Shown here piece by piece: positions 58,910-64,000 of a stretch of 64,000 bases of DNA (its first letter is position 1; each line of letters starts with the position of its first letter). The stretch is from Proteles cristata cristata. Taxonomy: Eukaryota; Chordata; Mammalia; Carnivora; Hyaenidae. The position numbers and the translations under genes are program-made. The notes beneath the pieces were generated by a model. The model was not told where the DNA came from. It saw nothing but the letters and a program-made list of their open reading frames with translations, and did not search any database. The stretch lies in the NCBI GenBank assembly GCA_017311185.1, contig JAESUZ010000980.1, positions 1,240,001 to 1,304,000 on the forward strand, in the 5' to 3' direction.

Positions 58910-59267
58910 CTTCATTACAACTAGTGTGTATTTCTCACCATCTCTATCCCCATCAAGTAATCTACACTCTTTATGAACATTTGAACATACAAGCAGTTTT
59001 CTTCCATGAGATATTTCTGCAGTTCTGTCTTTAAACTAATCCCAGTATCTTCATCACTTTGTAAATACATCTAAATATACAAAAAGTAATAGATGGCCAG
59101 GATAGGACCTCATTTCACTTTGTTTTGCCTTATGAAAAAGAGCCGTTATTTTCAAAATTTAACTTAAAAACATGTTATGTACAATTGTATGCATCATATA
59201 GAAACAACTAGAAGAGTAGATTTCCATGCTTCATTCAGACTTGGGACATTTTCAGTCATTTTATTTT
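58910..59267. other. Unique DNA
   Basis: No feature recognised. Confidence 0.45.
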
Positions 59268-59490
59268 ACAGTTAAGCTTACTGGCTTTAGGGTTAGACAG
59301 ACATGAATTTAAATACTCTCCTACTATTTAGTAACTCTGAAACTTCCTGTAATTTATCTAATCTCCCTCTACATTCATGACCTTGCCCTTAAAATGGAAA
59401 TTTTATTTCTAATCTCTCAGGTTTGTTGTGGAGATTAACTGAGATAATAAATATAAAATACTGAATTCAAGACCAGCTTATGGCACCAGT
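59268..59490 (+). mobile_element. MIR element
   Basis: 'cttactggctttagggttagacagacatgaatttaaatactctcctactatttagtaactctgaaactt' and 'ttaaaatggaaattttatttctaatctctcaggtttgttgtggagattaactgagataataaatataaaatact' follow MIR order. Confidence 0.8.
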
Positions 59491-59574
59491 TCAATTATTA
59501 TACCAAAATTAGCTTAAAAGTTCCTGAATAAACTGGCCTCCTCCTATTAGGAAGCTCACCTTTTGCCTGAGATG

Positions 59575-59940
59575 GCACAATATAATGTAAAGAACACAAC
59601 GTTTGGAGCAAACGCCTGGGTTTAAAATACATCTCATCCACCTGCGAGATGGGTGACTTTAGATTAATTGACTAGCCACTCTAAGACTTTCTCACATAAA
59701 AACACATGGAAATTAATGGCATTTTTTATGTTCCACTGGGGCAAATGGAAGAAGCTGTTTGCAGCCACCCCCCTCCCCCAAGTCTCACCCCGCTGCTCCC
59801 CCTGCTTGGAGAAATCAGCATCGCAGCACAGGCTTCGCCTGTTTCCATGTGCTGCAGCATGACGGTAAGATCTACTCTAAGTCAAGTTCCCAATTTGTAA
59901 AAAGACAACAATGGTGCTAAACTCATAGGGTTTTAGAGAA
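59575..59940 (+). mobile_element. MIR element with a GC-rich insert
   Basis: Left part: 'acaatataatgtaaagaacacaacgtttggagcaaacgcctgggtttaaaa' to 'gatgggtgactttagattaattgactagccactctaagactttctcac'. Right part: 'cccaatttgtaaaaagacaacaatggtgctaaactcatagggttttagag'. Between them, about 59715-59875, is unrelated GC-rich sequence (see findings). Confidence 0.7.
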
Positions 59941-60127
59941 GACAGGGAGAGGTCTGAAAAACAGATGACACACTCATCAGCATGGAGTAAGTTCTCAATT
60001 ATTCTGGCCTCTTACTTCCTAAACTTGCCCTCAATGGTTAAGCTGTAACAAGCTACTTAAATATTTACAAGACAGCCATGCTTTTACACGGCCCTTCTTC
60101 CTTATGTGCCATCCCCTCTGGGAGGAG
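59941..60127. other. Unassigned short stretch
   Basis: No feature recognised. 'gagtaagttctcaattattctgg' may be the end of the MIR. Confidence 0.35.
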
Positions 60128-60545
60128 TACCGCATCAATTACCTGTTCCTGGACAACAAATTACCACACTCAGAGACTTAAAAAACAGCATACATTTATT
60201 ATCTCACAGTTTGTATGGGTTAGGAGTCCTGATGCAATCTCACTGGGTCCTCTGCTTAGGGTCTCACATGGCTGTGGCCACGGTGGCAGCCAGTGAGCAT
60301 TCTCATCTGCAACTGTGACTGGGTAAGAATTTGCTTCCAAATTCAGTCACCTTATTGGACCAGGCCAGGCCATCAAATTGTTATCGAGGCAATACCGGTG
60401 GGGTGAACAAGTCTTGTCCAAGTGAAGAGATAAGACCCCACTTAATCATCTCTTCTCTGTTCCCTTTCCTTTAAACTCCAAGATGGTAGACAACAAACTA
60501 GATACATGACCTTCTCTCAATGCTACTTCTTTCCAAGTTATTAAA
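60128..60545. mobile_element. Ancient mammalian interspersed repeat, family not assigned
   Basis: 'ttacctgttcctggacaacaaattaccacactcagagacttaaaaaacagcatacatttattatctcacagtttgtatgggttaggagtcc' and 'ctgggtcctctgcttagggtctcacatggctg' match a widespread old mammalian repeat that I recognise by its opening ('aacaaattaccacaaacttagtggcttaaaacaac'). I cannot give its name or orientation with certainty. Two overlapping 70-codon frames inside it are accidental. Confidence 0.6.
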
Positions 60546-62589
60546 GATAAATCCCAACAATAAGAGTCGCCTGGTGGAAGGTCAGCAAAGAGGGACTCTG
60601 GACTCCTGAACTCTCTGCACAGAGACTGAGCCCCTCCTCTCTTCCTAAATTCGCCTGGGCATACACAGAGGAGGGCAAGGCCTTAAGTCTCACATAATAC
60701 ATATTACCAGATGGAATAGCTACCATCAGGATCAAATGAGCACCCAGGGAAAATGACCCAGTTATATAAGGATTGAAAGGCCCATGAAAAAAAGGCAAAC
60801 TGAATAAACCATCTGAACATTGCAATAGATGGATCAAGAACTTAAAATAAGTGTAACATTTTAGGAGATGAAGGAAGATATCAAAATAAACAAGAATAAG
60901 AAATCCTTTCGAAAAACTTGTGGAAATGATGAATATAAGAGCTGATAAAAGAGGAGGAATAAATATGTGAATTGAAAATTAAAAGGGAAGGAATACTGAA
61001 GGAAAAAATAAAAAGAGGGAAGCTATAAATTAAAGCTGAAATATATGAAAAATAGAAGACAAAATGACAATACGTGGACCTCATAAATTTTGCCATTGAA
61101 AGGCCCACTTTGGAACACTCTTGCTAGAAAAGCTCAAGTAAAATAAAAGAATGATGGTGTAAAGTTTTTTGTTATCCCCAAAACAGCAATAATAATAAAA
61201 GCAAAAAATCAAAGAAGTGGGACAGGTGGTCATATATATGCCTCCCTAACACCTTATACAAACCACTATGACTGTACTTTCCATGATGTTTTGATATAAT
61301 CTGTTCATGTACACGTCTCCTTTGGTAGTCAATAATATCTCTTGGAAGAACAAGTGTAGGCATATTTTACCTTTGTCTCCTAACGTTTACCCAAAGATAT
61401 TATAATCTATCACAAATTGTGGAACATAATGGGTATTTTTAATATACTGGTGATATAGAGCTGAATTGGTTTTCACCTGCCTGTCTCAATTCTATTGCTC
61501 TTTTACTTGCTCTCCTATGGCCTTTGGTTTTCAGATCTCAGTGTTTGGTTGGCTTCAGATAGCTATTTTGCTATCTGTCTGTCTGTCTCTCTTGCAAATG
61601 GTCCTAAAACTGCCCCATTCTCTGACCAGCCCACTTGCTCTTTGATCGATTACATTGTCTGAAGACAATAAATAGGTGCATGAGAGATATACAGCCCAGA
61701 CTCACCATCCTGTTTTTATGTGCCTACATGCTGGTACTGACATTTAGAAAAACCTTAATTGGGAGATTGGACAGAGGAAAGAATGAAAGGAATGAGAGAT
61801 TGAGAAGCATTCTCAGACACAGTACACAAAAGTGTTAGAAGGAAAACATGCTGTCAGACAGCCTTAGGAATAAATAAAGCAGCCCCTTCCTGATGTATAC
61901 TTATCCACAAAATGGAACATACATGCACACCCTAGAGAAACTTTGTTTGGGGACAAATTGGATAAAAGTCAGCCTATTTTTTTAATCTTCTTGCCTTGCT
62001 TTTAAAATTTTCAGTAATTCCCCTTGCTGTTGATTAGGAGATAGATGTAGAATTATCTCTGCAGTTAACTTTGTGTTTGAAGTTCTCACATTGCTACCAT
62101 CCTTCTAAGCCAATTAAGCATACCTTTATCATGCCTCCTGGTGGGGTTATTCAGTATGTGCTAAATGGTTTAATTAAAATCTGTCCTCTTTCCCTAATGC
62201 CCATTTGGAGGAATACCTTTCTCAAAATAGCAATTAAATATATAACAATCCATTACTTGGGAAGAAAAAAGAATCACCAATTGTCCCCTAAAGATAAACA
62301 AGCTGACTTTCAATTATCTCATTTTAAATCCTCCTTTACAAATATATAATGGCATTTTTCTTTCTCTTTCTAACTATATTGGCTAAAGTAATCCCCCAGC
62401 TGGGAATTTTGATGTCTTATAATAGAAATTGTCTTGTGACTATCATTAGACTGGACAGGGAAATATAAAATGAAAAACACAGTGATGTTGCCAATAGAAA
62501 AGATCAGTGGGATGTATGGTCAGGAGAGAGTAGGTTTACAGATAATCACTTACGAAGTCTACATTAGGCAACATTTTTATAAATGGCAT
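60546..62589. other. Unique DNA, no gene seen
   Basis: Open frames are 98 codons or fewer, with no domains recognised. The A-rich part 60840-61130 might be decayed LINE-1. A short (TCTG)n lies at about 61572-61590. Confidence 0.45.
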
Positions 62590-62745
62590 TGAACATCCTT
62601 ATAAAGTTTAATATTAATATTATTATTCACATTTTTAACAGATGACAATAAAGCTTTGAGTTAAGTGGTTTCCCTCAAATCAGTCAGCTACAAAGCAATA
62701 GGACAGAATTTGAGCCCAAGTCTGCATGACTCAGAATCCTTTGGC
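62590..62745 (-). mobile_element. MIR fragment
   Basis: 'ttaatattattattcacatttttaacagatgacaataaagctttgagttaagtggtttccctcaaatcagtcagctacaaagcaataggacagaatttgagccca' follows the MIR reverse complement. Confidence 0.75.
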
Positions 62746-64000
62746 TCCATAAATACTTCCTCTTTCTTTTCCAGAAAAAAACAACAGAAGCTTCAAGTAT
62801 CTGATGTGAATCCAACAAGCCAAGTGTATGTCACACATTACAACCTCTGGCTGAAATTTACCTTATAGCCTCATCTAAAGATCCGAATTTAAGTCTCTAC
62901 CCTTTCACAAACTAGGAAGATGACCCTAGGTAAGCAATGGCAACACTCTGGACCTCAGATAGGGTGGGATTTTCCTACTTTCACACTATAAGATTCCTCC
63001 TCTGGGAAAGAACATGCGCCTATGGTTGCTTACAAGAATCAGCAGTATGTCATAGACTAGAGGTATATAGAGTCATGAGCCTAGAAGATGGGTCTTAACC
63101 TAAGGGACAAAAGAGGTCAGATATTATGGTTGAGATAAAGTGCTGAGGTATTCAGTGCTTACATTATTGTAAGCTAAATTCTTAGCTCTCCTTCCTTAAA
63201 CAATGTCTTGACACAAGATGGTTTGATATGGCTTGAAAAGTTTAATACATACATGCATCTAGTGGTGCTCCCAAATCATGTCTAATGTAGACTGGCAGAG
63301 CAGCACTAGTGAATTCCAAATAGCTAACCATTTCTGCTAGAGTCATTATGTAAGGTACAGAAGACTTAATTCTCCAAGGCTGGACGCTCATGAATTTTCT
63401 GCCAACAATAAATACACTGTAAATGAAAAGAAAACATTAAATTTCAAACCTATGAATATCTTTAAATAGCTAAGATACACACCAGAATTGAGTTGTCTTT
63501 GTACTTCCTAGGTCTGTTCATTGATTGAAAATCATTTGAAAATGGTATTCTAAATTCAATGATTAATTTACAATTGTTCTGGGAATCTCTACTTTTGGCT
63601 GCTTCTTCTGTGGCTAATAAAGCAATCCTTGAATATAGGAGCCTAGCATTTTCTCCACGCAGGAAGCAAAAGCTCTGACTTGCTGGTGTAGGTTATACTG
63701 AGCTCCCGGAAATGCATTTTTTAACAGGCTTGGTTTACAAAGGGAATTGCTGCTAATCCTTGTGCACATTAGTTTTCCCAAAATAACATCCTTTAAATCA
63801 AGAATCAGGAACATAATGAAAAACAGAGAGAAGGGATATAGAGGATGCTGCTGAGGGACCTGACTTGAACAACATATATTTACTGATACAGGGCACAACT
63901 GCTGTGGATTTAGAATCTTTGAGTTAGAGATTGAATTTACAAATGCTGGACCACAAGGAAGAACACATAACAAGGAATCCACTTGAAAAGATTATCTGAA
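62746..64000. other. Unique DNA to the window end
   Basis: A 122-codon minus-strand open frame (63614-63982) lies near the edge. Its product has a short hydrophobic stretch in the middle (FSLFFIMFLILDL) but no recognised family, and neither a promoter nor splice sites are evident. It could be part of an old repeat I do not recognise. Left uncalled as a gene. Confidence 0.45.

Noticed and set aside
63614..63982. 122-codon minus-strand open frame near the window edge
   Set aside because: No family resemblance, only one short hydrophobic stretch, no promoter or splice evidence. Possibly an unrecognised old repeat.
1..64000. CRISPR arrays, bacterial operons, prophage or plasmid features
   Set aside because: Mammalian transposon content throughout. 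No regularly spaced repeats, ribosome-binding sites or dense coding. Tandem arrays seen are simple microsatellites.

Overview
The window is nuclear DNA of a carnivoran mammal, almost certainly a feliform (cats, hyaenas, mongooses, civets and relatives). The evidence is about 22 copies of a tRNA-derived SINE. Each opens with a GGCGCCTGGGTGGCTCAG-type head, carries an A/B-box tRNA-like region and a (TC)n tract, and ends in an AATAAATAAA tail, which is the CAN/SINEC layout of feliforms. Several of the youngest copies share differences from the domestic-cat consensus as I remember it, so a non-cat feliform is possible. That is recollection and was not tested.

I found no convincing protein-coding exon, CpG island, tRNA, rRNA, snRNA gene or CRISPR array. 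All open frames are short, and the longest (139 codons) lies in simple repeat. The window reads as an AT-rich intergenic or deep intronic stretch, built from unique sequence and layers of transposable elements of different ages.

Layout. 1-4.1 kb: AT-rich unique DNA with two young SINEs in opposite orientation and a GGAA-type simple repeat. 4.1-6.2 kb: two old LINE-1 pieces, one split by a SINE. 7.7 kb: a SINE. 9.1-15.2 kb: one decayed but nearly complete LINE-1 on the + strand, with a younger LINE-1 3' end and a SINE nested in it and part of its reverse transcriptase region missing. 15.9-17.7 kb: an inverted LINE-1 scrap, three SINEs and a (CA)24 microsatellite. 18.9-25.8 kb: mostly unique, with MIR and L2 traces. 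25.8-27.2 kb: an ERV-L (class III) remnant with an integrase fragment and an MLT2-like LTR. 27.7-28.8 kb: a separate, compact class II (betaretrovirus-like) element with TG...CA ends and a 6-bp target duplication, holding an env transmembrane-subunit fragment. 28.8-32.3 kb: MIR-rich DNA. 32.3-35.7 kb: repeat-poor, a candidate for conserved regulatory sequence. 35.7-37.8 kb: a 324-nt pure homopurine run, then a 100-nt homopyrimidine run and two SINEs. 40.1-44.6 kb: L2, an MLT1-like LTR split by a SINE, and a minus-strand ERV U3-R copy that stops at its polyadenylation site. 46.3-51.2 kb: SINEs, MIR, L2 and an old LTR. 51.2-64 kb: mostly unique, with a recent 47-bp tandem duplication, a 5'-truncated young LINE-1, a second MLT1-like LTR, MIRs and two SINEs.

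There is no gene system to describe here. The interesting content is structural: nested and dated insertions, a template-switch-like inverted duplication at 11.98-12.03 kb, the odd 1.1-kb retroviral element, the retroposed ERV 3' end and the long purine/pyrimidine tracts. Family names are assigned from memory of consensus sequences, because no search could be run.
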